Source of the DNA: Candidatus Rhodobacter oscarellae
Lineage (GTDB): Bacteria > Pseudomonadota > Alphaproteobacteria > Rhodobacterales > Rhodobacteraceae
DNA length: 64,000 nt
Direction of reading: 5' to 3'
Assembly (NCBI RefSeq): GCF_001078595.1
Contig: NZ_LFTY01000002.1
Span: forward strand, 3,033,773 to 3,097,772
Shown: positions 9,175 to 17,505 of the stretch, piece after piece
How the letters are laid out: each line of letters starts with the position of its first letter
Numbering within the stretch: position 1 is the stretch's first letter
Position numbers and translations under genes: made by a program
Notes under the pieces: generated by a model
Told to the model about the DNA's origin: nothing
The model's database searches: none
What the model saw: only the letters and a program-made list of their open reading frames with translations

Positions 9175-10695
9175 GGCGGCGTCGATCTCGGCTGGTTTTG
9201 GGTCGATCCAACGCGCCGCGATCACCTGATCCGGGCGGATGAGGTAGACGGCCTGCTTGGCCTCACCAAGATACCGCCGCGCGACGAAATCGTTGAGATC
9301 CGCCGATACGGTGTCGACATCAGTCTCAACCGAGCACCCAATACACAGCAGCTTCATCCCGCCGCCCAGCCTGTTCAGCAACCACCCGTCGCCCTGCGGC
9401 GCATCCAGGGCGACACTGCCGGGACGGGTCGCATCGGGCAGATTTGCACCATCCGGCGCGCCTTGCAGCGGGTAGACACAGGGCACCGATAACCGCCCCG
9501 AGTTGATCCGGCTGCGCGCCTCTGGATCGGTCGCCGCCTGTGCCAGGATGCGGTCGCGTTCTTCACGCTCGGGACCATCCGCGGGCGACATGAACTTGGT
9601 CGCACCGGCGCTGTGAAAGATGTTCTCATCGGCGCCGTGCACGCGTTCGGTGTTGTAATCCTCTAGGATCGCGAGGCCTGCGTCGCCACGCATTAAGCCC
9701 GCCAGCCGCCAGCCCAAGGCGTCGACATCCTGCATCCCGCCATTGCCGCCGCGAGCCCCGAAGGGCGACACCACATGCGCGCTGTCCCCGGCGAAAACGA
9801 CCCTATTATGCACGAACCTCTCCAAGCGGCGGCATTGGAAACTGTAGACGCTCACCCAATCCAGCCGGAAATCACCGTGCCCTACGACCTTTTCGATGCG
9901 GGGGATCACCACCTCGGGCTGCTTCTCGGCCTCGGGATCGGCGTCCCAGCCAAGCTGCAGGTCAATGCGATAGATGTTGTCCGGCTGCTTGTGCATCAGC
10001 GCGGATTGGCCGGGGTGGAACGTGGGCTCGAACCAGAACCACCGCTCGGGCGGGGTCTCGGCCTGCATCTCGATATCGGCAATCAAAAAACGTTCTTCGA
10101 ACAGCTCGCCATCGAAATCCAGACCCATCATATTCCGGATCGGAGAGCGCGCGCCGTCGCAGGCGACCAAATACTCGGCCTCGACTTGGTAAGACCCATC
10201 GGGCGTGTCCACCGAAACCGTCACGCATTCCCCGTTTTGGGCAATGTTAGAGACTTTATTCTTGAACCGCAGCTCGATCAGATCGCTCGCCAAAGCGGCC
10301 TCGGCCAGGAATTGCTCGACATAATATTGCTGCAGGTTCACGAAGGCGGGCATCTTGTGGCCCTCCTCCGGCAGCAGGTCGAAGTTAAACAGCTCGCGGT
10401 CGCCGTGATAGGTGCGCCCGATCTTCCAGGTCACACCCTTTTCGGCGCATGTCTCGCCGATGCCGAGCCGGTCGAGTATCTCCAGCGAGCGTTTGGACCA
10501 GCAGATCGCGCGGCTGCCGATGCTCACCACGTCATTGTCGTCTAGCACCACCGAGCGCATGCCGTGCTGCGCCAATTCCAAAGCCAAAGCCAGCCCAATT
10601 GGCCCGGCGCCGACGATGACCACCTTGTGGCGCGGCTCTGGCGCGGTCAGGCCGGGCGGGGCGGTATAGGGGAAGGGCTTGTAGTCATAGGGCAT
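9154..10695 (-). CDS. FAD-dependent aromatic hydroxylase, MhpA/PheA-like
   Basis: A 513-aa group A flavoprotein monooxygenase. The FAD-binding fingerprint is VIVGAGPIGLALALELA near residue 30, then the DG motif (CDGARSPIRNMMG) and the GD motif (FAGDSAHVVSPFGARGGNGGMQD). A C-terminal thioredoxin-like region of about 120 residues is typical of phenol and 3-hydroxyphenylpropionate hydroxylases. It is the last gene of the hmgA operon, and its ATG overlaps the stop of a 29-codon ORF as TGATG. From context it could hydroxylate a phenylacetate derivative to homogentisate, but the substrate cannot be read from the sequence. A long upstream extension is not credible because it overlaps the MBL gene. 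Confidence 0.85.
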   Translation of the reverse strand: MPYDYKPFPYTAPPGLTAPEPRHKVVIVGAGPIGLALALELAQHGMRSVVLDDNDVVSIGSRAICWSKRSLEILDRLGIGETCAEKGVTWKIGRTYHGDRELFNFDLLPEEGHKMPAFVNLQQYYVEQFLAEAALASDLIELRFKNKVSNIAQNGECVTVSVDTPDGSYQVEAEYLVACDGARSPIRNMMGLDFDGELFEERFLIADIEMQAETPPERWFWFEPTFHPGQSALMHKQPDNIYRIDLQLGWDADPEAEKQPEVVIPRIEKVVGHGDFRLDWVSVYSFQCRRLERFVHNRVVFAGDSAHVVSPFGARGGNGGMQDVDALGWRLAGLMRGDAGLAILEDYNTERVHGADENIFHSAGATKFMSPADGPEREERDRILAQAATDPEARSRINSGRLSVPCVYPLQGAPDGANLPDATRPGSVALDAPQGDGWLLNRLGGGMKLLCIGCSVETDVDTVSADLNDFVARRYLGEAKQAVYLIRPDQVIAARWIDPKPAEIDAALASIWR

Positions 10696-10784
10696 CACGT
10701 CACCAGATAGCCGATCAGCATGATGGGTGTCGGCGCGACCGTCCAAACCGCGTACCAGATCGCTATGAGGCGAATGGCTCTCAC
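10695..10784 (-). CDS. Small 29-aa hydrophobic protein, translationally coupled on both sides
   Basis: A 29-codon frame fills exactly the gap between the MBL-fold gene and the FAD hydroxylase. Its GTG start overlaps the upstream stop (GTGA) and its TGA overlaps the downstream ATG (TGATG). The peptide begins MRAIRLIAIWYAVWTV, contains a central PTP, and ends IMLIGYLVT. It has two Arg near the N-terminus and is otherwise almost purely apolar, like a single-pass membrane peptide. No function is recognised. It may be a small membrane protein or simply a coupling reading frame for the hydroxylase. Conservation in related genomes would decide. Confidence 0.6.
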   Translation of the reverse strand: MRAIRLIAIWYAVWTVAPTPIMLIGYLVT

Positions 10785-11731
10785 CCCTGCAACGCCTCCC
10801 ACATCTGCGCGTCCCGCTCGGCGGTCCAAATGCGCGGCGTGTCGATGTCGCGGGCTTCGTCATAGGCGCGGGCGACGTTGAAGGGCAGGCAGTGCTCGTA
10901 GATCGCGTAGTCGTGGAACTTCGGATCGCATTCCGCGCGCACCGCGTCCCAAGCGTCCTTGAGCGAGCCGCCCTTAAGCGCAACTTTCGCCGCGGGCGCA
11001 TAGGTCGAGCGCACAAAATCGGCGGTCGAATCCAGGGCGGCGTTGACCATCTCGGTCCCGACCAGAGCGTCGCCCCGCCCCGGCGCGATCGCGTCCAGAT
11101 CCCATTTGCGGATATTGTCCAGAGTGCCCGGCCAGTCGTGGAAATGCCCGTCGCCGCAATAGCAGGCGGATTTGTATTCCACGATATCGCCGGTGAACAT
11201 CACGTTTTGATCCGGCACATAGATCACCGCGTCACCGGCCGTATGCGCGCGCCCGACTTGCATCAAATCGACCCTACGCTGCCCCAAATAGACCGACATG
11301 CGACCGTTGAACGTGGTGGTCGGCCAGGTGAGCCCGGGGATTTCCTCGTGCCCCTGGAACAGGCGCGGGAAGCGGGTGAACTCGCTATCCCAGTCCTCTT
11401 GCCCGCGCTCGACGACCATCGCGCGGGCCTTTTCCGACATGATGACCTGCGGCGCCTGAAAGGCGCTCGCCCCCAGCACCCGCACGGCGTGGTAATGCGT
11501 CAGCACCAGATGGGTGATCGGCTTGTCCGTCACCGAGCGCACGCATTCGATCACCTTGCGGGCCAGGCGCGGCGTGGCTTGCCCCTCTATGATCATCACC
11601 GAGTCGTCGCCGATGATCACGCCCGAATTCGGGTCGCCCTCGGCGGTAAAGGCATAGAGCCCCTCGCCGATCTCGGTAAAGCTGATCTCTTTTTCCGCCA
11701 TGTCCCCTTGGGACGCGAATGCCTTGGCCAT
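10781..11731 (-). CDS. MBL-fold hydrolase-like protein with degenerate second metal site
   Basis: A 316-aa metallo-beta-lactamase fold protein. The usual THxHxDH is THYHAVR, so the Asp and His that bind Zn2 are replaced by Val and Arg. The third Zn1 histidine (GRAHTAGD) and the bridging Asp (MFTGD) remain, while the final loop reads APGRG instead of PGHG. The pattern suggests that the Zn1 site is kept and Zn2 lost. Its ATG lies just after the fahA stop, with GGAAAG as the ribosome site inside the fahA end. It is in the homogentisate operon, and no specific reaction is known to me. Confidence 0.82.
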   Translation of the reverse strand: MAKAFASQGDMAEKEISFTEIGEGLYAFTAEGDPNSGVIIGDDSVMIIEGQATPRLARKVIECVRSVTDKPITHLVLTHYHAVRVLGASAFQAPQVIMSEKARAMVVERGQEDWDSEFTRFPRLFQGHEEIPGLTWPTTTFNGRMSVYLGQRRVDLMQVGRAHTAGDAVIYVPDQNVMFTGDIVEYKSACYCGDGHFHDWPGTLDNIRKWDLDAIAPGRGDALVGTEMVNAALDSTADFVRSTYAPAAKVALKGGSLKDAWDAVRAECDPKFHDYAIYEHCLPFNVARAYDEARDIDTPRIWTAERDAQMWEALQG

Positions 11732-11732
11732 G

Positions 11733-13010
11733 TTATCTTTCCGTCTTGTAGGGCAGGTCTGATGCGTCGAGCGCCGGGATCACCTTGCCGGTGCAGTCAC
11801 CGAAACCAACCCGAAAGCCGTCACCTTGCGCGGCGCCTTTGAGGGTCAGCGTGTCACCGTCCTCGATGAAAGTCCGTGTTCCGCCTTCGATCTCGATGGG
11901 TTCCTTGCCGCCCCAGCTGAGTTCAAGCAGCGAGCCGCGCTCGGGTTTGGTCGGGCCAGAGATCGTGCCGGACCCAAGCAAGTCGCCCGCGTTCATCGGC
12001 GATCCGGCGGTGGTGTGATGCGCAAGCTGTTGGGCGCTGGAATAGTACATCTCGGAATAGTTGGTCTGCGCCAGCACGGTTTCAGAGCCGTTTTCAGGTT
12101 GAATCGTGACAGAAAGCGGGATGTCGTAAAGTCCTGGCTTGTTCTCGGTTAGGTAGGGCAGCAGCTCTTTCTCGCGCTCGGGCGTCGAGGTGCGGAAGGG
12201 CTCCAACGCCGCCTTGGTCACGATCCAAGGGCTGATGCTGGTCGCGGTCGCCTTGGCCTGGAACGGCCCAAGCGGCTGGTACTCCCAGGCCTGGATGTCT
12301 CGCGCGGACCAGTCGTTGAGCAGGACGTAGCCAAAGATCATATCCTCGGCCTCATCCACGCTGACCGGGCGATCCGACCCGGTGCCGACAATCGCGCCCA
12401 TCTCTAGCTCGATATCAAAGCGGCGGCAGGGCAGGAAGGCGGGCACCTCGTGGTCGGGCGACTTAAGCTGCCCCCAGGGGCGGCGCACCTCGGTGCCGCT
12501 GACCACCACCGACGAGGCCCGCCCGTTGTACCCGATGGGAATATGCAGCCAGTTCGGCGGCAGCGCGTTCTCGGCGCCGCGGAACATCGTGCCGACATTG
12601 GTGGCGTGATGCCGGCCCGCGTAAAAGTCGGTGTATTCGGCCACGCGGAAGGGCATGTGCAGGGTCGCATCCGCCATTGGCACCGAATAGGTGGTGATGG
12701 CGTCCTGCGCGTCCTCGCTGGCGCCCTCGGCCAGCATCTCGGTCAGCGCGGCGCGGTAGCTGGCCCAGACGGTCGTCCCCAGCTCCATGAAGTCGTTCCA
12801 AAAGGGCGCGTCCAGCACGTCCGCATCCGGGTCCGCGCGCAGCAGACCCGCGGCCTCCAGCCCCGTGGCGTCCACGATGCGGTCGCCGATGGCTACGCCG
12901 CAGCGCAGATCACCATCCCCTACCGAGAAAACGCCATAAGGCAGGTTGTTGAGCGGAAATTCAGTCTCGGCGGAGTTCGCCGTCTCGATCCAGGATCTTA
13001 GCAAAGGCAT
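11733..13010 (-). CDS. fahA: Fumarylacetoacetase
   Basis: A 425-aa enzyme that hydrolyses fumarylacetoacetate to fumarate and acetoacetate, the last step of homogentisate breakdown. It has an N-terminal SH3-like region followed by the catalytic domain. Expected metal-binding segments are visible: DFYAGRHHATN, DIELEMGAIVG and LNDWSARDIQAWEYQPLGPF. The ATG comes directly after the maiA TGA, with no gap. Length fits the eukaryotic-type FAH family (about 420 aa). Confidence 0.96.
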   Translation of the reverse strand: MPLLRSWIETANSAETEFPLNNLPYGVFSVGDGDLRCGVAIGDRIVDATGLEAAGLLRADPDADVLDAPFWNDFMELGTTVWASYRAALTEMLAEGASEDAQDAITTYSVPMADATLHMPFRVAEYTDFYAGRHHATNVGTMFRGAENALPPNWLHIPIGYNGRASSVVVSGTEVRRPWGQLKSPDHEVPAFLPCRRFDIELEMGAIVGTGSDRPVSVDEAEDMIFGYVLLNDWSARDIQAWEYQPLGPFQAKATATSISPWIVTKAALEPFRTSTPEREKELLPYLTENKPGLYDIPLSVTIQPENGSETVLAQTNYSEMYYSSAQQLAHHTTAGSPMNAGDLLGSGTISGPTKPERGSLLELSWGGKEPIEIEGGTRTFIEDGDTLTLKGAAQGDGFRVGFGDCTGKVIPALDASDLPYKTER

Positions 13011-13643
13011 TCAAGTCGCATCCGGTTGGTTCTCGGGCATCGCAGCCGCAATTTCAGGCAAGGTTTGCGCGTGAGCGTCGATGGCAGCAAGCCGCGCAAA
13101 GGGGCTAAGGTCAAGGCCCCAGCGGCGCGCGTTGACCATTTGCCCCACCAGGCAGAGATCGGCGTAGGTCGGCGCGTCGCCAAAGCAGAATGGCGTGTCG
13201 GGCGCGATCATCCTTTGGAACGCGGCAAAGCCCTCGGCCATCCAATGCTGCATCCAGGTGACGGCCTCGTCCTGGCTATGCCCAAGCCTGCCCTTGAGGT
13301 AGCCCAGAATGCGCAGGTTGTTCACCGGATGGATCTCCATCGCGATGGTGAGGGCCGCGGCCTGAACCCTGGCGCGCTCCAGCGGATCGGCCGGAAACAG
13401 GCGCGGTTCAGGCGAGATAGTGTCGAGATACTCGGCAATCGCGTGGCTCTGCATCAGGCGGGTGCCGTCGTCCAGCTCAAGCACCGGCACGCCGTGGGTC
13501 GGGTTGATCTCGCCGAAGGCATCCGTGTTTTGCGCGCCCTTCAACAGGTCGACGGGCACGGGCTCATAGGCGATCCCTTTCAGGTTCAAAGCGGCCCTGA
13601 TCCGCAGCGATGTGGTCGAGCGCCAATAGGTGTAAAGCCTCAT
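13011..13643 (-). CDS. maiA: Maleylacetoacetate isomerase (zeta-class GST)
   Basis: A 210-aa glutathione S-transferase-fold isomerase converting maleylacetoacetate to fumarylacetoacetate. It begins [19 protein letters not shown]. The active-site motif of zeta GSTs (SSCS in well-studied members) reads STTS, so the Cys is a Thr. [14 protein letters not shown] and SHAIAEYLD are glutathione-binding segments. The start overlaps the hmgA stop as ATGA, so a longer frame running back into hmgA is spurious. Placement between hmgA and fahA makes the assignment firm. Confidence 0.94.
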   Translation of the reverse strand: MRLYTYWRSTTSLRIRAALNLKGIAYEPVPVDLLKGAQNTDAFGEINPTHGVPVLELDDGTRLMQSHAIAEYLDTISPEPRLFPADPLERARVQAAALTIAMEIHPVNNLRILGYLKGRLGHSQDEAVTWMQHWMAEGFAAFQRMIAPDTPFCFGDAPTYADLCLVGQMVNARRWGLDLSPFARLAAIDAHAQTLPEIAAAMPENQPDAT

Positions 13644-14992
13644 TTGCGCCCCGGCGTGCCGTCGAATTTCTTCTCTATATCCGCCCAACAGTCGATGTAA
13701 TCGTCCTGCAGCGGGGCCTCTTTGGCGGCGAATTCGGTTAGGTGCTGCGGGAACCGCGTCTCGAACATGAAGGACATGGTGTTCTCCAGCTTGCCCGGCC
13801 CCAGGTTCGAGGTCGTCGCCTTGTCGAAAGCGTCCCGGTCCGGCCCATGCGGCAGCATCATGTTGTGCAGGCTCATCCCGCCGGGCACAAAGCCCTCGGG
13901 CTTGGCGTCGTAGATGCCATAGATGTTGCCCATCAGCTCGGACATGACGTTCTTGTGGTACCAGGGCGGGCGGAACGTGTCCTCGGCCACCATCCAGCGG
14001 TCGCGGAACAGCACAAAGTCGATATTGGCGGTGCCCTCGACCCCGCTGGGCGCGGTGAGCACGGTAAAAATCGACGGGTCGGGGTGATCGAACAGGATCG
14101 AGCCCACGGGGCAGTAGGTCCGCAGGTCGTATTTGCAGGGCGCGTAATTGCCGTGCCAGGCGACGATGTCCAGCGGCGAATGCCCGATTTGGGTCTGGTG
14201 GAAGCCGCCGCACCATTTCACGGTGACGGTAGAGGGCACCTCGCGGTCCTCAAACGCCGCGACGGGGGTCTTGAAATCGCGCGGATTGGCCAGGCAATTC
14301 GCGCCAATCGGGCCGCGGCCGGGCAGGTCGAACTTCTGGCCGTAATTCTCGCAGATAAACCCGCGGCAGGGGCCCTCGACGACCTCAACGCGGTACACCA
14401 GCCCGCGCGGCAAGATCGCGATCTCTTGCGGCTCCAGGTCGATAATGCCCAGCTCGGTATAGAACCGCAGGCGGCCTTCCTGCGGCACGACCAGCATCTC
14501 GCTATCCGCAGAGTAGAAATATTCGTCCTCCATCGACTGCGTCACCAGGTAGATATGCGCGGCCATGCCGGTTTGCGTGTTCACGTCGCCCGCAGTGGTC
14601 ATCGTGCGCATGCCGGTCAGCCAGGTTAGACCCTGTTTCGCCTCAATCGGGTTCCAGCGGTATTGACCAAGCGAGATGATCTCGTCGTCAATGCATGGCG
14701 CGCTCTTCCAATAGGGCAGGTCGATCTTGGTGAAGCGGTGCGTGTGCTTCACGCTGGGCCGGATGCGGTAGCACCATGTCCGTTCAGGGCCGGGCGCGGT
14801 GAAGGCGGTGCCAGAGAGCTGCTCGGCATAAAGCCCGTATTCACAACGCTGCGGCGAGTTCATGCCTTGGGGCAGGGCGCCGGGCAGGGCCTCGGTCTCA
14901 AAATCGTTGCCAAAGCCGGGCATGTAACCGTCATGCGTGCCAATGTTCGACGCGGCGCGGACCATGTCGCGCGGGGCGGTCTGAGTATTCAT
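13640..14992 (-). CDS. hmgA: Homogentisate 1,2-dioxygenase
   Basis: A 450-aa cupin-type, iron-dependent dioxygenase that opens the homogentisate ring to maleylacetoacetate. Iron-ligand segments appear near the C-terminal third: WYHKNVMSE (His and Glu) and [12 protein letters not shown] (His). [18 protein letters not shown] at the N-terminus is characteristic of the family. It is the first gene of the operon and lies divergent to the MarR gene across a 68-bp gap carrying a perfect palindrome. hpd (4-hydroxyphenylpyruvate dioxygenase) is not in this window. Confidence 0.97.
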   Translation of the reverse strand: MNTQTAPRDMVRAASNIGTHDGYMPGFGNDFETEALPGALPQGMNSPQRCEYGLYAEQLSGTAFTAPGPERTWCYRIRPSVKHTHRFTKIDLPYWKSAPCIDDEIISLGQYRWNPIEAKQGLTWLTGMRTMTTAGDVNTQTGMAAHIYLVTQSMEDEYFYSADSEMLVVPQEGRLRFYTELGIIDLEPQEIAILPRGLVYRVEVVEGPCRGFICENYGQKFDLPGRGPIGANCLANPRDFKTPVAAFEDREVPSTVTVKWCGGFHQTQIGHSPLDIVAWHGNYAPCKYDLRTYCPVGSILFDHPDPSIFTVLTAPSGVEGTANIDFVLFRDRWMVAEDTFRPPWYHKNVMSELMGNIYGIYDAKPEGFVPGGMSLHNMMLPHGPDRDAFDKATTSNLGPGKLENTMSFMFETRFPQHLTEFAAKEAPLQDDYIDCWADIEKKFDGTPGRK

Positions 14993-15022
14993 TTTCAGCC
15001 TCCAGGGACGATGGGGACAAAT

Positions 15023-15042
15023 ATCGTTGCAATTGCAACGAT
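15023..15042. promoter_or_regulatory. Perfect 20-bp palindrome, probable MarR-family operator for hmgA and its regulator
   Basis: Two 10-bp arms, ATCGTTGCAA and TTGCAACGAT, meet without a spacer in the 68-bp region between the divergent hmgA and marR genes. The site is 18 bases upstream of the marR ATG and 30 bases upstream of the hmgA ATG, so a bound dimer could block both promoters. MarR regulators bind palindromes of this size; the link to this regulator is inferred from position. Confidence 0.75.
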
Positions 15043-15060
15043 GTCAAGTAATCTGTTGCC

Positions 15061-15561
15061 ATGGATGACCGTGACTTTGATCTTAACGAATTTCTGCCGT
15101 ACCAAATGGCAGTCGCCGCGGAACGGCTAAGCCGCGAGCTGGCAAGCATCTATCGCCGCGAGTTTGGCATAACCGTGGCCGAGTGGCGCGTTCTGGCTCA
15201 TCTCAACCAATCTGGCAGCGTGAGCGTTCGCGAAATCCACGAGCGCGTTGACATGGACAAGCCCAAGGTCAGCCGCGCGGCGACTCGCCTGGAATCCAGT
15301 GGCTACATCACCAAGACCACGAACCCGGCGGACGCGCGCCTGTTGATCCTGGAACTGACAACGAAGGGGCGCGGCCTGGTGGCCAAGATCATCCCGCTGG
15401 CCCAGCAATACGAGCAGCAGATCGTCACCGAGCTTTGCGACAGGGCAGAACCGCTGCGCGGCGCGCTAAAGGCTCTAATCGACCCGGATATTGCTGCGCG
15501 CAGAGCGCCCTTCGGCGTCAATGACAGACAGCGTGACAAAACCGCGGCCGGGAAGGTCTAG
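15061..15561 (+). CDS. MarR-family transcriptional regulator, probable homogentisate operon repressor
   Basis: A 166-aa winged-helix protein. N-terminal dimerisation helices are followed by VAEWRVLAHLNQSGSVSVREI, the recognition helix DKPKVSRAATRLE and the wing NPADARLLILELT. Divergent orientation to hmgA and the shared palindrome suggest that it represses the catabolic operon and itself, with homogentisate or another pathway intermediate as effector. The ligand is inference. The last 87 nt overlap the 3' end of the convergent pbpC. Confidence 0.88.
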   Translation: MDDRDFDLNEFLPYQMAVAAERLSRELASIYRREFGITVAEWRVLAHLNQSGSVSVREIHERVDMDKPKVSRAATRLESSGYITKTTNPADARLLILELTTKGRGLVAKIIPLAQQYEQQIVTELCDRAEPLRGALKALIDPDIAARRAPFGVNDRQRDKTAAGKV

Positions 15562-17505
15562 AACCGCGGACCGTTCATAGCTTTTCGTCAGCACCGGCCG
15601 GCCATCCGCGAGCCAGGTAAACGGCGCTGCGCCCTCGCGCACCTTAACGGCGATGCCGCCAACGACCCGCTCGATGCGAGCGCCATCCGGTGGAAAGGCG
15701 AGCTCCGGCCCCCCGTTTTCAGAAAAGACCGCGTCTCGCTTGCGAAACTGCCTCAGCGGCCTGGGCAGCTGCGCATGGCTGACAAGCAGCGCACCCGGAG
15801 GCGGCGGCGGTAGGCGATCAAGCTCTGGCTTGAGAACCGCGAAGCTCTCGAACAGGATGGGCGCGGCAAGATCGCCGCCGAACGCGCCGGGCACTGGCGT
15901 GCCATCGGGCCGTCCAAGCCAAACGCCGATGACATGCCACCCGTCATACCCGATCGCCCAGGCGTCCCGATGGCCATAGCTCGTGCCGGTCTTATAGGCC
16001 AGCCCCGCAACACCAGACCCGGGCGGGGGCGGTATCTCTGAAAGAATGTCACCTACCATCCAGGCGGCCTCTGGCGTTAGAACAGTCTCTGACTCACCCG
16101 GAATGTGCCCCAATTGGCTATGCAGATCGACGGAGCGCCCGCCGTTGGCCAACCCGGCATAGAGCCGCACGAGCCCCTCAAGGCTGACGCCAACGCCCCC
16201 CAAAGCGACGGCAAGGCCGGGCTTGCCCCTTGGTATCGTCGTCTCCGTTCCGGCGCGGCGCAAATGGGCCACAAGCCGCGACGGCCCAAGCGCCTCTGTC
16301 AGCGAGACAACCGGGATATTCAGCGACAGCTTCAGCGCGTCGCGCACCCGCAGCGTGCCCCGAAAGATGTTGTCGAAATTCTGCGGCGCATAGGTGCCAA
16401 AACTGGTGGGCCGGTCGTCAATCAGCGTCTCGGGATGGGCAAGACCCTGATCAAAGGCCAGACCATAGACCAGCGGTTTCAGCGTCGACCCAGGCGAACG
16501 AATGGCCTGGGTCATGTCGACAAACCCCTGCCGCGCGCCAGCTTGATAAGAGGCCGATCCGACCGAGGCCAGGATCTCGCCATTCTGGTGATCCGCGACC
16601 AGGACCCCAATGGACAGCCTGTTGCCAGCCTCACGCGCCGCGCGGGCAGCCAAGCCCTCTAGGCGGTCCTGAAGCTCTGCGTCCAAGGTCAGATGCGCCA
16701 CGTCCCCGGCACCATTTCGCAGGCGGTCCGTAAGATGTGCGGCGCGCTTGGGAAACGGTCGGCGCTTGGGCGAGATAGGCTCTGATTCTGCAGAATCCCG
16801 CGTTTCGTCGTCAATGATCCTGGCCAAGACCATCCGGTTCAATACACGCCCCCGCGCCTCGACGGCATTGCCGCGGTAGCGGTCCGGGCGGCGCGCCTCG
16901 GGCGATTGCGGCAAGGCGACCAGCAACGCAGCTTCGGCAGTGGTCAGACGGCGCGGGTCCTTGCCGAAATAGGCGCGGCTTGCGGCGCGGATGCCCTCTA
17001 GATTGCCGCCATAGGGCGCGCGGTTCAGGTAGATCTCTAGGATCTGGCGCTTGTCGGCACGCCTTTCTAATGCCAGAGCTAGGCGGATTTGGCGCAGCTT
17101 GCCCTGCGCAGTTCCGGTGGGCCCGTCCTCTAAGAGCCGCGCGACCTGCATGGTTAGGGTCGATCCGCCCGAAACCACTTTGCCGTGAAAGACGGCCTGG
17201 CCAAACGCACGCGCCATCGCCCGCAAGTCGACGCCGTTATGGCGGTAGAACCGCTTGTCCTCATAGGCGATCAGCATCTCGACAAAGCTGGGATCAACCG
17301 TGGCGAGGCTAACGGCAAGGCGCCACCTGCCATCCGCCACGGTATAGGCGCGCAGCAACTCGCCCTTGCGGTCCAGCATCTCGACCGAGGTTTCGACGGC
17401 CAAGGGCGGCACCACCGTCGCGTCGACCCAGCGGTCGAAGGCGTCGCGGCCCAACGCGCCCGCAAAAAGCAGGGCCGCGCTTAGAAAGAGCCCGCGCGCC
17501 CTCAT
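15475..17505 (-). CDS. pbpC: Penicillin-binding protein 1C
   Basis: A 676-aa bifunctional class A PBP. After an N-terminal membrane segment comes a GT51 glycosyltransferase domain with the catalytic EDKRFYRHNGVD and GGSTLTMQVARLL. The transpeptidase domain has Ser340 in SPGSTLKP, SLN and KTGTSYGHRDAW. A C-terminal domain of about 90 residues (biPBP_C) is present. PbpC is not the main septal or elongation synthase and is thought to act in wall repair. The ATG overlaps the stop of the alpha-2-macroglobulin gene as ATGA, the classic bacterial pairing. Confidence 0.94.
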   Translation of the reverse strand: MRARGLFLSAALLFAGALGRDAFDRWVDATVVPPLAVETSVEMLDRKGELLRAYTVADGRWRLAVSLATVDPSFVEMLIAYEDKRFYRHNGVDLRAMARAFGQAVFHGKVVSGGSTLTMQVARLLEDGPTGTAQGKLRQIRLALALERRADKRQILEIYLNRAPYGGNLEGIRAASRAYFGKDPRRLTTAEAALLVALPQSPEARRPDRYRGNAVEARGRVLNRMVLARIIDDETRDSAESEPISPKRRPFPKRAAHLTDRLRNGAGDVAHLTLDAELQDRLEGLAARAAREAGNRLSIGVLVADHQNGEILASVGSASYQAGARQGFVDMTQAIRSPGSTLKPLVYGLAFDQGLAHPETLIDDRPTSFGTYAPQNFDNIFRGTLRVRDALKLSLNIPVVSLTEALGPSRLVAHLRRAGTETTIPRGKPGLAVALGGVGVSLEGLVRLYAGLANGGRSVDLHSQLGHIPGESETVLTPEAAWMVGDILSEIPPPPGSGVAGLAYKTGTSYGHRDAWAIGYDGWHVIGVWLGRPDGTPVPGAFGGDLAAPILFESFAVLKPELDRLPPPPPGALLVSHAQLPRPLRQFRKRDAVFSENGGPELAFPPDGARIERVVGGIAVKVREGAAPFTWLADGRPVLTKSYERSAVLDLPGRGFVTLSVIDAEGRSARSNIRVD

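Noticed and set aside
10696-11016. N-terminal extension of the FAD hydroxylase to 11016
   Set aside because: The extra residues are Arg/Ser/Thr-rich shadow sequence over the MBL gene; the FAD fingerprint sits correctly from ATG 10695.
13643-14216. N-terminal extension of maiA (frame open to 14216)
   Set aside because: The extension is out of frame inside hmgA and is not GST-like; the ATG at 13643 gives a complete zeta GST with ATGA coupling.
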